Positions 26,055 to 36,428 of a stretch of 64,000 bases of DNA are shown piece after piece. Made by a program: the position numbers and the translations under genes. Position 1 is the first letter of the stretch. Each line of letters begins with the position of its first letter. The DNA is from Pseudomonas sp. GOM7 (lineage in GTDB: Bacteria; Pseudomonadota; Gammaproteobacteria; Pseudomonadales; Pseudomonadaceae). The notes under the pieces were generated by a model, which did no database searches, had not been told where the DNA came from, and was given only the letters and a program-made list of their open reading frames with translations. The stretch lies in contig NZ_CP113519.1 of assembly GCF_026723825.1 (NCBI RefSeq), positions 3,720,001 to 3,784,000 of the forward strand, written 5' to 3'.

Positions 26055-28079
26055 TCAGAGTTCTAGCTGCAGCGGCTCGCCTGCAGCCGGCACTGCACAG
26101 CAGATCAGCACGCAGCCATCATCCTGAGGTAACTCGGCCGGCGGATTGGGGTAATGCACCTGACCGCTGACCAGGCGCGTCCTGCAGGTGCCACAGGAAC
26201 CACTCCGGCAACTGAACTCGGGGCTCAGGCCACGGCCTTCCGCCAGCTCCAGCAGGCTGCCACTGCCTGGCGTCCATCGCGCCTCCTTGCTCGAAGCCGT
26301 GAAGTACACCGGCACCGCCTTGATCGCTGCAGGCGGCTGCATGACGCTCTGACCATCCGTACGGCGTTTGAGCGTCGAAGGGCCGAAGGCCTCGGCATGG
26401 ATGCGCTCGTCAGCAACATCGAGATCACGCAAGCCATCATAGATCGCCTGAGTAAAGGCTGTCGGACCGCACAGGTAGAAGTCCTGCCCCTCGAGTGACA
26501 GGGCCGCCTTGATCTGCTGCATATCGAGGCGCCCCGGCTGCTCGTAGTCACGCCCGAGCACCGCGTACGCCTCCGCGGCACTGAGCGCCCGATGAACATG
26601 CAGCAGGCCGGCGGCGCGCTGCACCAGCTCAGCCAGTTCAGCCTGGAACGGCAAGTCAGCCAGCGTGCGCGCACCCTGGAAGAAATGAATGGGCCTGCCC
26701 TGCCCCAGCGCCACCTGCTCGCGCAGCATCGACAACAGCGGCGTGATGCCGACACCCGCGCCGATCAGCACCAGCGGCCGGCGGCTTGCGCTGTTCAGGG
26801 TGAAGCTACCCTGCGGCGCACGCACCTCCAGCACATCCCCCACCTGGACCTGCTCGTGCAGATGCCGCGAGACCAGGCCCTGTGCCTTGACGCTGATGCG
26901 CAGGAAACCATCGGACGGCGCGCTGGACAAGCTGTAGGTACGCTGCAGGGTTTCGCCCGTGGCGCTGACGATGCGGATGGGCAGATGCTGGCCGGCGACG
27001 ATGCTCGGGGCAGGGCCCTGTTCCGGCGCCAGCACGAAGGAGCGGATATCGGCACTCTCCTGCTGCTGGCTCTGTACGCGCCAGCGCTGCCACTGAGTAC
27101 GCCGCTCACGCAGACGCGCCTCGGTCTGCTCCCAGGTGCCAGTCATCAGGCTGGTGGGCGCGTATTCGTGGAATTCCCAGCGCAGCGAAGTCGCCGCCGG
27201 GCGCAACACCACCTGCTCGATATCGAAGGTCCATAGCCGTTCGGCACCCTCGAAGGCCTGGATCAGCGGGCTGTCGAGGATGATCTCGGCGCGGCCGGCC
27301 AGTTGCAGCACGTCACCTGTGGCGAAGTCGACGAACAGCAGGCCAGCGCGCGGATTGACGCTGAGGTTGCCCAGGGTATTGAAGTGCAGGTTGCCGGCGT
27401 AGTCGGGAATGGTCAGGCGCTTGCCCTGCACCCGCACGAAGCCGGCACGCCCGCCCCGGTGGGAGACGTCCACCGCACGGCAGCCATCGTCGTACTCGAC
27501 GTAACTGGCGACGAAGAAGGTGTCGGCGCCCTGGATCATCGCGCGGGTACGTGCATCCAGTTCGGTGGCATCCAGGCGCTCGTCGCCGCGCTCGTTCCCA
27601 TGGCGGTATTGGCGCAACTGGATGTACTGCGGGCAGTTGCCGAAGGCCTGCTCCACGGCGATGTCCAGGCGTTTTGCCGAGGCCTGGCTGACATGCCCGT
27701 TGAGGCGATTGCGCCGCCGGCTGTGCAGCTCGATACCCAGCAGGCCGATGGCCTCGCCAGCACCCAGGCCGAGCGTGGCCGGGTCGCGCGGGTCGAGTGC
27801 CATGCGGGAAAGATCGAAGGACAGCAAGCGCGGGTCGGGCGAGCTGACGAAGCCCTCCTCGCCCTCGATCAGGGTGGCCCAGGGCTGGCCGGCAGCATCC
27901 ACGGTGCCGGCGATGATGAACGGCAGTTGCTGATAGAACTCGCGATGCTGATCCGGCATGTAGTCGCGAATCACCTTCTGCCCGAACACTTCCATGCGTT
28001 CGGCGACGCCGACCTGTTCCTGCAGTCGTCTTTCACCGGCGTGCCAGGGTGACTGTCGATGGCTGGGGAGCCGTTGCAT
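26055..28079 (-). CDS. Flavin-barrel / ferredoxin reductase / 2Fe-2S ferredoxin fusion oxidoreductase
   Basis: A 674-residue three-part protein. The N-terminal ~320 residues are a pyridoxamine-phosphate-oxidase-like split barrel (LPFIIAGTVDAAGQPWATLIEGEEGF; NLHFNTLGNLSVNPRAGLLFVDF). The middle is a ferredoxin-reductase module with FAD motif RTYSLSSAP and NAD(P) motif GAGVGITPLLSMLRE. The C-terminus is a plant-type 2Fe-2S domain with CRSGSCGTC and a later Cys pair (LICCAV). The electron path NAD(P)H to flavin to iron-sulfur to a barrel-bound flavin is inferred. A strong AAGGAGG precedes the start. It follows the GST gene by 51 bp on the same strand, suggesting a detoxification operon. Confidence 0.85.
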   Translation of the reverse strand: MQRLPSHRQSPWHAGERRLQEQVGVAERMEVFGQKVIRDYMPDQHREFYQQLPFIIAGTVDAAGQPWATLIEGEEGFVSSPDPRLLSFDLSRMALDPRDPATLGLGAGEAIGLLGIELHSRRRNRLNGHVSQASAKRLDIAVEQAFGNCPQYIQLRQYRHGNERGDERLDATELDARTRAMIQGADTFFVASYVEYDDGCRAVDVSHRGGRAGFVRVQGKRLTIPDYAGNLHFNTLGNLSVNPRAGLLFVDFATGDVLQLAGRAEIILDSPLIQAFEGAERLWTFDIEQVVLRPAATSLRWEFHEYAPTSLMTGTWEQTEARLRERRTQWQRWRVQSQQQESADIRSFVLAPEQGPAPSIVAGQHLPIRIVSATGETLQRTYSLSSAPSDGFLRISVKAQGLVSRHLHEQVQVGDVLEVRAPQGSFTLNSASRRPLVLIGAGVGITPLLSMLREQVALGQGRPIHFFQGARTLADLPFQAELAELVQRAAGLLHVHRALSAAEAYAVLGRDYEQPGRLDMQQIKAALSLEGQDFYLCGPTAFTQAIYDGLRDLDVADERIHAEAFGPSTLKRRTDGQSVMQPPAAIKAVPVYFTASSKEARWTPGSGSLLELAEGRGLSPEFSCRSGSCGTCRTRLVSGQVHYPNPPAELPQDDGCVLICCAVPAAGEPLQLEL

Positions 28080-28130
28080 GCTGCGCCCTCCTTAACAAGG
28101 TGCTGCCGGTATGCCCGGCAGCGGTTGTGA

Positions 28131-28757
28131 TCAGGCTTGCAGACCAGCGGCCGTACGCGGCATGGGCACGAACCCCGGTAGCGCCTCGATGCGTGCCAGC
28201 CAGGCGCGGATGTTCGGATAGGGTTCGAGCGAGACGTTGCCCTCCGGCGCGTGGGCGATGTACGAGTAGTTGGCGACATCGGCGATGCTCGGCTTGTCGC
28301 CGACAAGGAAGGGGCTGGCGCTCAGCTCGCCCTCCATCACGGCGAACAGCACATGGGCGCGGCCGATCACTTCCTCGGTGTTGAACGAGTAGCCGAACAC
28401 GGTGACAAGCCGCGCCGCAGCCGGGCCGAAGGCCACAGGCCCGGCGGCAACCGACAACCAGCGCTGCACACGGGCGGCGGCGGCCGGCTCCTGCGGTAGC
28501 CAGTCGTCGTTGCCGTAGCGCTTGGCCAGGTAGACCAGGATGGCGTTGGAATCGCTGACGATGGTGCCGCCATCGTCGATCACCGGCACCTGACCGAAGG
28601 AGTTGAGGGCGAGGAACTGCGGTGTCTTCTGCTCACCCTTGGCCAGGTCGACGAAGATCAGCTCGGTGGGCAGTTGCAACAGTGACAGCATCAGCTCGGC
28701 GCGGTGAGCGTGGCCGGAGCGAGGAAAGTTGTACAGCTTGATGGCGGGACGGGACAT
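28131..28757 (-). CDS. Glutathione S-transferase family protein
   Basis: About 208 residues with a thioredoxin-like N-domain (KLYNFPRSGHAHRAELML; GQVPVIDDGGTIVSDSNAILVYLAKRYG, the usual glutathione-binding SNAI segment) and an all-helical C-domain (SIADVANYSYI). ATG 28757 is chosen over the one 18 bp earlier because AAGGAG lies 7 bases upstream. It heads an apparent operon with the fusion oxidoreductase. Substrate unknown. Confidence 0.9.
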   Translation of the reverse strand: MSRPAIKLYNFPRSGHAHRAELMLSLLQLPTELIFVDLAKGEQKTPQFLALNSFGQVPVIDDGGTIVSDSNAILVYLAKRYGNDDWLPQEPAAAARVQRWLSVAAGPVAFGPAAARLVTVFGYSFNTEEVIGRAHVLFAVMEGELSASPFLVGDKPSIADVANYSYIAHAPEGNVSLEPYPNIRAWLARIEALPGFVPMPRTAAGLQA

Positions 28758-28846
28758 GGGATGGCTCCTTGGCAAAGTTCGGATGAACGCATCGCGAGAT
28801 AACGCCAGGCATTCGCGACGATGGAGCCATGTTCACCTCATCCATC

Positions 28847-28870
28847 CCCGATAAGAATCACCATATCGGG
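28847..28870. promoter_or_regulatory. Inverted repeat upstream of the GST gene
   Basis: CCCGATA-N10-TATCGGG lies about 90 bp upstream of the GST start and 30 bp after the LysR stop. The spacing and ATA...TAT ends fit a LysR-type site; it could equally be a weak hairpin ending the LysR transcript. Confidence 0.45.
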
Positions 28871-28900
28871 CAATCCACCATTTCATTTTCTGCAATCGAC

Positions 28901-29791
28901 TCAGACCTGAAAGGCCGGGTGAGCGCGCAGGCGCGGCACGGCGAAATCGAGGAAACTGCGTACCCGCGCCGCCGCCCGGCGCCCCTCGCGGTAATGGAGC
29001 TGCACCGGCACGGGCGCATCGGCGAAGGCTTCCAGCACTCTCAGCAATTGCCCGCTGTGCAACTCCTGATGGGCCTCGTAGCTCAGGCAGCGGGTCAGGC
29101 CGAAGCCGGCCAGCGCCGCACGGATGGCCGCCTGCGGCGTGTTGCAGATCAGCCGCGGCGCGAGCTTTACCACCGAGCCCGCGAAACGCCACTCGCCGCC
29201 ATGGCCGGTCGATGATGTGGCAATGGTACGGTGGGCCGACAACTCATCCGGGCTGGCGGGCCGGCCGCAGCGTTCCAGGTAGGCTGGCGCCGCGCAGACC
29301 AGCGGCCGTACCTGCCCCAGCGGTATGGCGAAACCGGACGAACTGGGCAGATGACCGACCACCACCGCCAGGTCGATGCCCTCCTCCAGCAACCTGGGCA
29401 GTTCTTCGCGCGCCAAGGTGGCCAGGCTCACCTCGGGGAAAGCCGCCAGGTAGTCGACGGCGATAGGCATGAGCACCTGGTGCGTCATCAGCAGCGGCAA
29501 GGCCAGGGTCAGTTGTCCGGCGGGCCTGGCGTGCAGCCCGGTCACCGAGCGCTCGGCCTCCTCCAGGCGCTGCAGGATGCGCTGGCAATGGCTGGCGAAG
29601 CGCGCGCCCAGCGGGCTTAGCTGGACGCCCCGTGGCCCGCGCCGCAACAGCCTGCTGCCCAGGCGCTGCTCCAGGGCATTCAGGGTGCGCATCACCGTGG
29701 CCTGCGACAGTTGCAGTGCCCTGGCCGCAGCGGCCAGGCTACCTGCCTCGGCCACGGCGAGAAACACCTGCATCTCCCGGTGCTGGCTCAT
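28901..29791 (-). CDS. LysR-family transcriptional regulator
   Basis: A 296-residue LysR regulator with an N-terminal winged helix-turn-helix (FLAVAEAGSLAAAARALQLSQATVMRTLNALEQRLGSRLL) and a C-terminal effector domain (about 90-290). Its start overlaps the stop of the next upstream LysR gene by 4 bp, so two regulators are made from one message. Close placement before the GST-oxidoreductase pair makes that pair the likely target. Confidence 0.88.
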   Translation of the reverse strand: MSQHREMQVFLAVAEAGSLAAAARALQLSQATVMRTLNALEQRLGSRLLRRGPRGVQLSPLGARFASHCQRILQRLEEAERSVTGLHARPAGQLTLALPLLMTHQVLMPIAVDYLAAFPEVSLATLAREELPRLLEEGIDLAVVVGHLPSSSGFAIPLGQVRPLVCAAPAYLERCGRPASPDELSAHRTIATSSTGHGGEWRFAGSVVKLAPRLICNTPQAAIRAALAGFGLTRCLSYEAHQELHSGQLLRVLEAFADAPVPVQLHYREGRRAAARVRSFLDFAVPRLRAHPAFQV

Positions 29792-30711
29792 GCGGCAGGC
29801 GCTGCCCCGGCTGCGCGCAGGGCCGGGTCGGCACGAAAGCTCGCCGCGCAGAGGTCGACGAAGGTGCGCACCTTGGCCGCTACCTGGCGCCCGCCCTGAT
29901 GAATGATGTGCACCGGCAAGGCTGGAGGCTCGAAGGCTTCGAGCACCAGCTCGATCTCACCACGGGCCACCGCGGCAGCCACCTGGTAGGACAGCACGCG
30001 GGTATAGCCCCAACCCAGGCGCGCGGCACTGATCGCCGCCTGGTTAGAGCTGACGGTGAAGCGCGGTGCGGGGGTGAAGCCGAACGCACCATCGGCGCCG
30101 ACGAACTGCCAGTGGCTGAGCAGACCACTGGCAGTGGACATGACGATGGGCGCAGCGCGCAGCTCATGTGGATGGCACGGGCGCCCTACGCGGTCGAGAA
30201 AGGCTGGCGAAGCACAGACCACCGGGCGAATCTGCCCAACCTGCTGTGCCGTATGATCGCCCTCGGGCAATGAACCGATGCGCACGGCGACATCGATGCC
30301 CTCCTCCAGCATGTTCACCACACGATCGACCAGCAACGCATTGACCTCCACCTCCGGGTACCTGTCGAGGTATTGGGCAATACGCGGAATCAGGAACAGC
30401 TCGCCGAACATCAGCGGTGCGGTCACGCTCAGCCGGCCGCGCGGCCGCACGTTGCCACCCGCGACCAGTTCCTCGGCCTCCTCCAGCTCCAGCAGGATAC
30501 GTCGGCAGTCCTCGACATAGAGCTGGCCGGCTTCGGTCAGACGCAGGCTGCGCGTGCTACGGGCCAGCAACAGGGTGCCGAGGCGCGCCTCCAGCGCCGC
30601 CACAGCGCGGGTCACACTGGGCGGCGAGATCCCCAGCCGCTTGGCGCCCCCTGCGAAGCTCTCGGCTTCGGTCACCGCCAGCAGCACCCTCATTTCCTGA
30701 AACCTGTCCAT
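29788..30711 (-). CDS. LysR-family transcriptional regulator
   Basis: About 307 residues with a LysR winged helix-turn-helix (MRVLLAVTEAESFAGGAKRLGISPPSVTRAVAALEARLGTLLL) and effector domain. ATG 30711 is favoured over GTG 30717 because AGG then lies eight bases upstream. It resembles its downstream partner in layout (IDVAVRIGSLPEG versus IDLAVVVGHLPSS), so the pair may have come from an old duplication. Its promoter lies within about 70 bp of repeat element 1. Confidence 0.88.
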   Translation of the reverse strand: MDRFQEMRVLLAVTEAESFAGGAKRLGISPPSVTRAVAALEARLGTLLLARSTRSLRLTEAGQLYVEDCRRILLELEEAEELVAGGNVRPRGRLSVTAPLMFGELFLIPRIAQYLDRYPEVEVNALLVDRVVNMLEEGIDVAVRIGSLPEGDHTAQQVGQIRPVVCASPAFLDRVGRPCHPHELRAAPIVMSTASGLLSHWQFVGADGAFGFTPAPRFTVSSNQAAISAARLGWGYTRVLSYQVAAAVARGEIELVLEAFEPPALPVHIIHQGGRQVAAKVRTFVDLCAASFRADPALRAAGAAPAA

Positions 30712-30780
30712 CTTCACCGCCTGGTTCGTCGTTGCGCCGCACAGAATAAGGATCTTCGCGGAATCTCGAGAAAGTCAGTT

Positions 30781-31725
30781 TTGACACCGGACTGGCAAGT
30801 TTGTGTGTTTTTTGTGTTTTGGACGCCGCTGCGGTGTTTTCAGGTATTCCGGGTTTCGCCCCCTCGGGCGACTCACTTTTCTTTGAAATGCGCAAAGAAA
30901 AGTAAGCAAAAGAAACGCACCCCCGCCATCCGGGTCTCGCTGCGCTCGACTCCCCTCACTCCAGCACCGCTCCGGGGTCGGCGTACATGGGCCATCCCTG
31001 GCCCATTACGCCTCTCGTGGCATCCATGCCACTCGCCCCCTGCGCAGCGCCTACGTTCGGCCTCCTGAAGGGGGCTTCCGCGCGCCTGAACGAACAGGCA
31101 CGCCATGGGATGGCCGGCGTGTTCTAGCGGCTGTGAAGTCACGACGTGGCCATAGAATTAAACCGATAGTTTCATTCGAGTAGTTTCATACGCATGGATC
31201 TCGCCACCTGCAGCCGACATTGCGGTCAGCCCTTAGGCTGACCCAATATCCAAGCGCGTAGAGTCCCATGGAGTAACCGCAGGTTCAGGCGCGTGCAGAG
31301 CCCGCCCAGGAGGGCGAGCGGAATCGTCGTGGAAGAGGTCGAGCGACATGGATGTCGCGACGACTGCATGGATGCAGGAGGTAGAGCGACGCAGGATGCC
31401 AAAGCCGAGAGCCGCGATGGCCGGGGCCGCCTAGGTAGGGATGGTCCACCGCGGCGGGCCTCTGGAACGGCGATGGAGTGAAACGTAGCGAAGCGGAGTA
31501 ACAGCCGAAGGCTGGCCCGAAGGGCGAGCGAAGCGAGTAACGAACCCTCGCGTAGCAGGGCGGGGGCGCCTAGCTCGGATGACCGGGCGGAGGTTTTGGT
31601 TACTTTTGCCCGTCAAAAGTGACTCGCCCGGGAGGGCGAAACCAAAAATATCAGCAGAACGCGATAAACAGCCTGAACACCGAAAATAACGGCACATTCA
31701 CACAAACTTGCCAGTCCGGTGTCAA
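30781..31725. mobile_element. Palindromic composite repeat element, copy 1 (945 bp)
   Basis: The unit is bounded by perfect 27-bp terminal inverted repeats (30781-30807 and 31699-31725, core ACCGGACTGGCAAGTTTGTG). Inside, two related half-modules face each other, each with GTTTCGCCC...CGGGCGA-TCACTTT near its outer end and CTCCTG...CGCGCCTGAAC near its inner end, around a non-palindromic centre of about 150 bp holding TTTCATTCG-type stretches and a GGTCAGCCC-TTAGGCTGACC hairpin. There is no transposase; the open frames inside are low-complexity. A second, oppositely oriented copy lies at 44441-45419. It fits a non-autonomous element of MITE type or a structured RNA-coding repeat. Confidence 0.75.
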
Positions 31726-31740
31726 CCAAGCATTCCCCCC

Positions 31741-31908
31741 CTAAAATGCGAAGAACCCAGGATAAAGCATGCCGGTGGCAGCACTCAGCGCCTGCTGCCG
31801 CCCCTCGATGGCAGCGGTGCGCAATACCAGCGCGGTGTCGATACCTGGCGTTAAGGTCAGCAGGATGGCCGCCAGGGTGAAGGCGATGAGGGGTTCAGCA
31901 AAGGGCAT
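31741..31908 (-). pseudogene. 5' remnant of a LysE/RhtB-type amino acid exporter
   Basis: The 55-codon frame begins MPFAEPLIAFTLAAILLTLTPG, the typical first membrane helix of LysE/RhtB exporters, then continues IDTALVLRTAAIEGRQQALSAATG before losing resemblance and stopping. Intact family members are about 200 residues. The break lies within about 50 bp of the edge of repeat element 1, and no remainder is found on the other side, so a deletion connected with the element is likely. Confidence 0.7.
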
Positions 31909-31951
31909 GAGGCGCCTCGAAGACGATGCAAACGGACGGCAACCCTGCTGC

Positions 31952-32320
31952 TCAGAAGCCATCCTCTTCCAGGTGGTCGAAATTCACCGACTCTCCAGGC
32001 TTGGCGTGCAGCTTGGCGCGAATGTCCTCGAAGATCGCGTCATACTCCTTGTGCTCGCGCATGATCGGGCTGTGGTTGGGAGGCAGGCCGTGCTTGGCGA
32101 CCAAGCGCGAGATCACGCTGGCGAAATTGAAGGCGGTGTCGCGATGCATCTCGAAGGTCTCCTCGAACGGCTTGCCCTCGATCTCACCGACGAGCCGCCC
32201 ATGCAGCATGGGGCCCTCCTTGGCGTCCTGGCGCACCTCGTAATAGAAGTCGATGCTGTACTCGGGCTGCCCCGGGAGGCCTGGCAGGTTGTCACGATGC
32301 AAATGACCGGGCTCGTACAT
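31952..32320 (-). CDS. Conserved small protein, DUF5064-like
   Basis: A 122-residue cytosolic protein starting MYEPGHLHRDNLPG, with no signal peptide or membrane segment. It resembles a family of Pseudomonas-restricted proteins I recall as DUF5064, of unknown role. ATG 32320 is preceded by GGAGTGGCG at a good distance. The family name is from memory and should be treated as tentative; the gene itself looks real from its ribosome site and codon use. Confidence 0.72.
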   Translation of the reverse strand: MYEPGHLHRDNLPGLPGQPEYSIDFYYEVRQDAKEGPMLHGRLVGEIEGKPFEETFEMHRDTAFNFASVISRLVAKHGLPPNHSPIMREHKEYDAIFEDIRAKLHAKPGESVNFDHLEEDGF

Positions 32321-32398
32321 GTCGCCACTCCTTCACCTGTTCACGATTGCATGAGGCAAGCAGTCTAGACCGGGCATACGCTTCGTGCCCGCACCTTG

Positions 32399-32716
32399 TC
32401 AGTGCAACGAAACGCTCGATGCTCTTTCCTGAACCAGCACCCAGGGCGCCACCACCACGGCCCAGAGCTGCGGGTCACGCGACAACAGATCCTCAGCCTG
32501 GCCATCTTCGAGCTTGCCCAGCACGCCCTGCGCCATCCACTGCGCGACCCTGACCTGGTCATTACTGGCCACGGCCTCGGCCACTGCCACCAGATCCTGC
32601 CCGCCTTCGACCCAGAGCAATGCGCCACGGGCGAAGAAGGGTTGCAGCTCCTGCCAGGTGATGGCGGCGGTTTCGCCAAGCAGCTTGGCATAGAGGGTGC
32701 TAGTGTGTTCCGTCAT
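32399..32716 (-). CDS. Conserved small protein, DUF2288-like
   Basis: A 105-residue protein with the stretch STLYAKLLGETAAITWQELQPFFARGALLWV and DPQLWAVVVAPWVLVQER, which I recognise as DUF2288, common in gammaproteobacteria and of unknown function. No signal peptide or membrane segment is seen. It is divergent from braC with a 292-bp intergenic region. Confidence 0.8.
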   Translation of the reverse strand: MTEHTSTLYAKLLGETAAITWQELQPFFARGALLWVEGGQDLVAVAEAVASNDQVRVAQWMAQGVLGKLEDGQAEDLLSRDPQLWAVVVAPWVLVQERASSVSLH

Positions 32717-33008
32717 GGCATGCCCTTTGTCGGTCGGCGTATGGAAGCGCGCAATGATAGCGCCGACCTACCCGCTGGCAAGCCGCGAGGCGCTCGGCGC
32801 CTGCAGCAGGACACGCCGTGTTTCTATACGTTCCTTGCAATTTAGCGACACCCCTCCTGCCGCCTCCAACTGCTGGCTTTTCAAGGCGTAAATTGGCGCT
32901 CTACACTGTTCCGGTACAGTTGCCGGTGGCCTGGACGGGTTTTCCAACCCGGTTCTGCTGCCAAGGCTGCAAGAACTAAAACAACGAAGATATAAAGAGT
33001 GGAGCACT
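32717..33008 (+). promoter_or_regulatory. braC upstream region
   Basis: The 292-bp divergent gap holds a near-palindrome CTGTTCCGGTACAG (32906-32919) and a hairpin CGGGTT-TTCC-AACCCG (32936-32951) in the probable leader, then GGAG before the braC ATG. No gene is seen. The function of these structures is unknown. Confidence 0.4.
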
Positions 33009-34130
33009 ATGAAAAAGGCTACTAAGCAGATTTCCAAGCTGTTCGCCGCAATGGCACTGGCTGGGGCGGCCAGCTATTCGATGGCAGCCGACACCATCAA
33101 GATCGCCCTGGCCGGCCCGGTCACCGGCGCCGTCGCCCAGTACGGCGAAATGCAGTTCATCGGCGCCAAGATGGCCATCGAGCAGATCAACAAGGCCGGC
33201 GGCGTCGACGGTGCCCAGCTCGAAGGCGTGGTCTACGACGATGCCTGCGATCCCAAGCAGGCCGTGGCCGTAGCCAACAAGATCGTCAACGACGGCGTCA
33301 AGTTCGTGGTCGGTCACCTGTGCTCCAGCTCCACTCAGCCGGCGTCCGACATCTACGAAGACGAAGGCATCCTGATGATCACTGCGGCTTCCACCAGCCC
33401 GGAAATCACTGCCCGTGGCTACAACCTGGTGTTCCGCACCATCGGTCTGGACAGCCTGCAAGGCCCGACCGCCGGTAACTTCATCGCCGACCACGTCAAG
33501 CCGAAGACTGTTGCCGTGATCCACGACAAGCAGCAGTACGGCGAAGGCATCGCCACTGCGGTCAAGCAGACCCTGGAAAGCAAAGGCGTGAAGGTCGCCA
33601 TGTTCGAGGGCATCAACGCTGGCGACAAGGACTTCTCCGCGCTGATCGCCAAGCTCAACCAGGCCGGTGTCGACTTCGTCTACTACGGCGGCTACCACCC
33701 GGAACTGGGCCTGCTGCTGCGCCAGACCAAGGAACGCGGCCTGAACATCAAGTTCATGGGCCCGGAAGGCGTGGGTAACAAGGAAATCTCCGCCATCGCC
33801 GGCCCGGCCTCCGAAGGCCTGCTGGTGACCCTGCCGAAGTCCTTCGACCAGGATCCGAAGAACCAGGCACTGGTCGAGGCCTTCAAGGCCAAGAACGAAG
33901 ACCCGAGCGGCCCGTTCGTGTTCCCGGCCTACGCTGCTGTGCAGGTCATCGCCGAAGGCATCGAGAAAGCCGGCAGCACCGACACCGACAAAGTGGCCGC
34001 AGCCCTGCGCGCCAACAGCTTCGACACCCCCACCGGCACCCTGGCCTTCGACGAGAAGGGCGATCTGAAGAACTTCAGCTTCGTGGTGTACGAGTGGCAC
34101 CAGGACGGCACCAAGTCCGAAGCCAAGTAA
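33009..34130 (+). CDS. braC: Branched-chain amino acid ABC transporter, periplasmic binding protein
   Basis: A 373-residue LIV-type binding protein. A signal peptide ending AASYSMA-AD precedes the mature IKIALAGPVTGAVAQYGEMQFIGAKMAIEQIN; VGHLCSSSTQPASDIYEDEG is the conserved ligand-binding loop. It delivers leucine, isoleucine, valine (and alanine or threonine in P. aeruginosa BraC) to the permease encoded downstream. A hairpin after its stop probably lowers readthrough into braD, giving binding protein excess. Confidence 0.95.
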   Translation: MKKATKQISKLFAAMALAGAASYSMAADTIKIALAGPVTGAVAQYGEMQFIGAKMAIEQINKAGGVDGAQLEGVVYDDACDPKQAVAVANKIVNDGVKFVVGHLCSSSTQPASDIYEDEGILMITAASTSPEITARGYNLVFRTIGLDSLQGPTAGNFIADHVKPKTVAVIHDKQQYGEGIATAVKQTLESKGVKVAMFEGINAGDKDFSALIAKLNQAGVDFVYYGGYHPELGLLLRQTKERGLNIKFMGPEGVGNKEISAIAGPASEGLLVTLPKSFDQDPKNQALVEAFKAKNEDPSGPFVFPAYAAVQVIAEGIEKAGSTDTDKVAAALRANSFDTPTGTLAFDEKGDLKNFSFVVYEWHQDGTKSEAK

Positions 34131-34147
34131 GCTACCCGTCTGAGCTC

Positions 34148-34177
34148 AAAGCCCACTGCATGTCGCAGTGGGCTTTT
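34148..34177 (+). terminator. Intra-operon hairpin between braC and braD
   Basis: AAAGCCCACTGC-ATGTC-GCAGTGGGCTTT plus TT: a 12-bp stem right after braC. In an operon of this kind it would act as a partial terminator and mRNA stabiliser. Confidence 0.8.
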
Positions 34178-34248
34178 GTCTATTGGAAGAATTCCGGCCT
34201 CGCGTTGCGCCACAAGCGCCGCTTTACGCGCTGCCCAGGAGTTAGGCT

Positions 34249-35168
<920 letters not shown>

Positions 35169-35172
<4 letters not shown>

Positions 35173-36428
35173 CGCGCAATCTCAAACCCGCCATTTTCGG
35201 GGCCCTGCTGGTACTGTTGATGGCGTACCCGATCGTGGGCCTGAAACTGACCACCGTCGGCATCAACCTGGAAGTCCATGGCGCCACACCGTTCGAGCTG
35301 TGGTGCATCATCGGTGCGGCCGTGCTGGTGTTCGTCTGGCAACTGCTGCGTGATCACCTCACCCCGGCCTGGGCCACGCTGCCCAAGCTGCCGAGTGGTT
35401 CCGGCCAGGTTGGCAACTTCCTCACCCTGCCCTCCACCCAGCGCTGGATCATCCTGGCCATGGTCATGGTGGCGCTGGTCTGGCCGTTCTTCGCCAGCCG
35501 CGGCGCGGTGGACATCGCCACGCTGATCCTGATCTACGTGATGCTCGGCCTCGGCCTGAACATCGTGGTCGGCCTGGCCGGCCTGCTCGACCTGGGTTAT
35601 GTCGGCTTCTACGCGGTCGGCGCCTACAGCTATGCGATCCTCTCGCACTACTTCGGCCTGGGTTTCTGGATCTGCCTGCCGATCGCCGGGATGATGGCCG
35701 CGCTATTCGGCTTCCTGCTCGGTTTCCCGGTGCTGCGCCTGCGTGGCGACTACCTGGCCATCGTCACCCTCGGTTTCGGCGAGATCATCCGCATCCTGCT
35801 GCGCAACCTCACCGATCTGACCGGCGGCCCCAACGGCCTGAGCATCGCCAACGAATACAAGCCGACCCTGTTCGGCCTGTCCTTCGAGCGCCGCGTGCCA
35901 GCGGACATGCCCACCTTCCATGGCTTCTTCGAGATGGCCTACAACTCGCAGTACAAGGTGATCTTCCTCTACCTGATCGCCCTGCTGCTGGTGCTATTGA
36001 CCCTGTTCCTGGTCAACCGCCTGCTGCGCATGCCCATCGGCCGTGCCTGGGAAGCGTTGCGTGAGGACGAGATCGCCTGCCGCGCGCTGGGACTGAACCC
36101 CACGGTGATCAAGCTCTCGGCCTTCACCATCGGTGCCAGCCTGGCCGGTTTCGCTGGCAGCTTCTTCGCAGCGCGCCAGGGCCTGGTGACACCGGAGTCG
36201 TTCACTTTCATCGAGTCGGCGATGATCCTCGCCATCGTGGTGCTCGGCGGCATGGGCTCGCAGCTCGGCGTGATACTCGCCGCCATCGTCATGGTGATGC
36301 TGCAGGAGATGCGTGAGCTGAGCGAGTACCGCATGCTGATCTTCGGCCTGGTCATGATCTTCATGATGGTCTGGCGCCCGCAAGGTCTGCTGCCGATGCA
36401 ACGTCCCCACCTGGAGCTGAAGCGATGA
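35169..36428 (+). CDS. braE: Branched-chain amino acid ABC transporter permease (LivM-type)
   Basis: A 419-residue membrane protein. The first ~110 residues hold extra membrane segments typical of Pseudomonas BraE/LivM, followed by the core: YVMLGLGLNIVVGLAGLLDLGYVGFYAVGAYSYA and the C-terminal AMILAIVVLGGMGSQLGVILAAIVMV. It pairs with BraD to form the membrane channel. Starts within the braD stop and ends within the braF start. Confidence 0.95.

Noticed and set aside
30873..31142. Open frames inside repeat element 1
   Set aside because: The same translations occur in copy 2 and follow the repeat, with Lys/Arg-rich low complexity; no gene signals.
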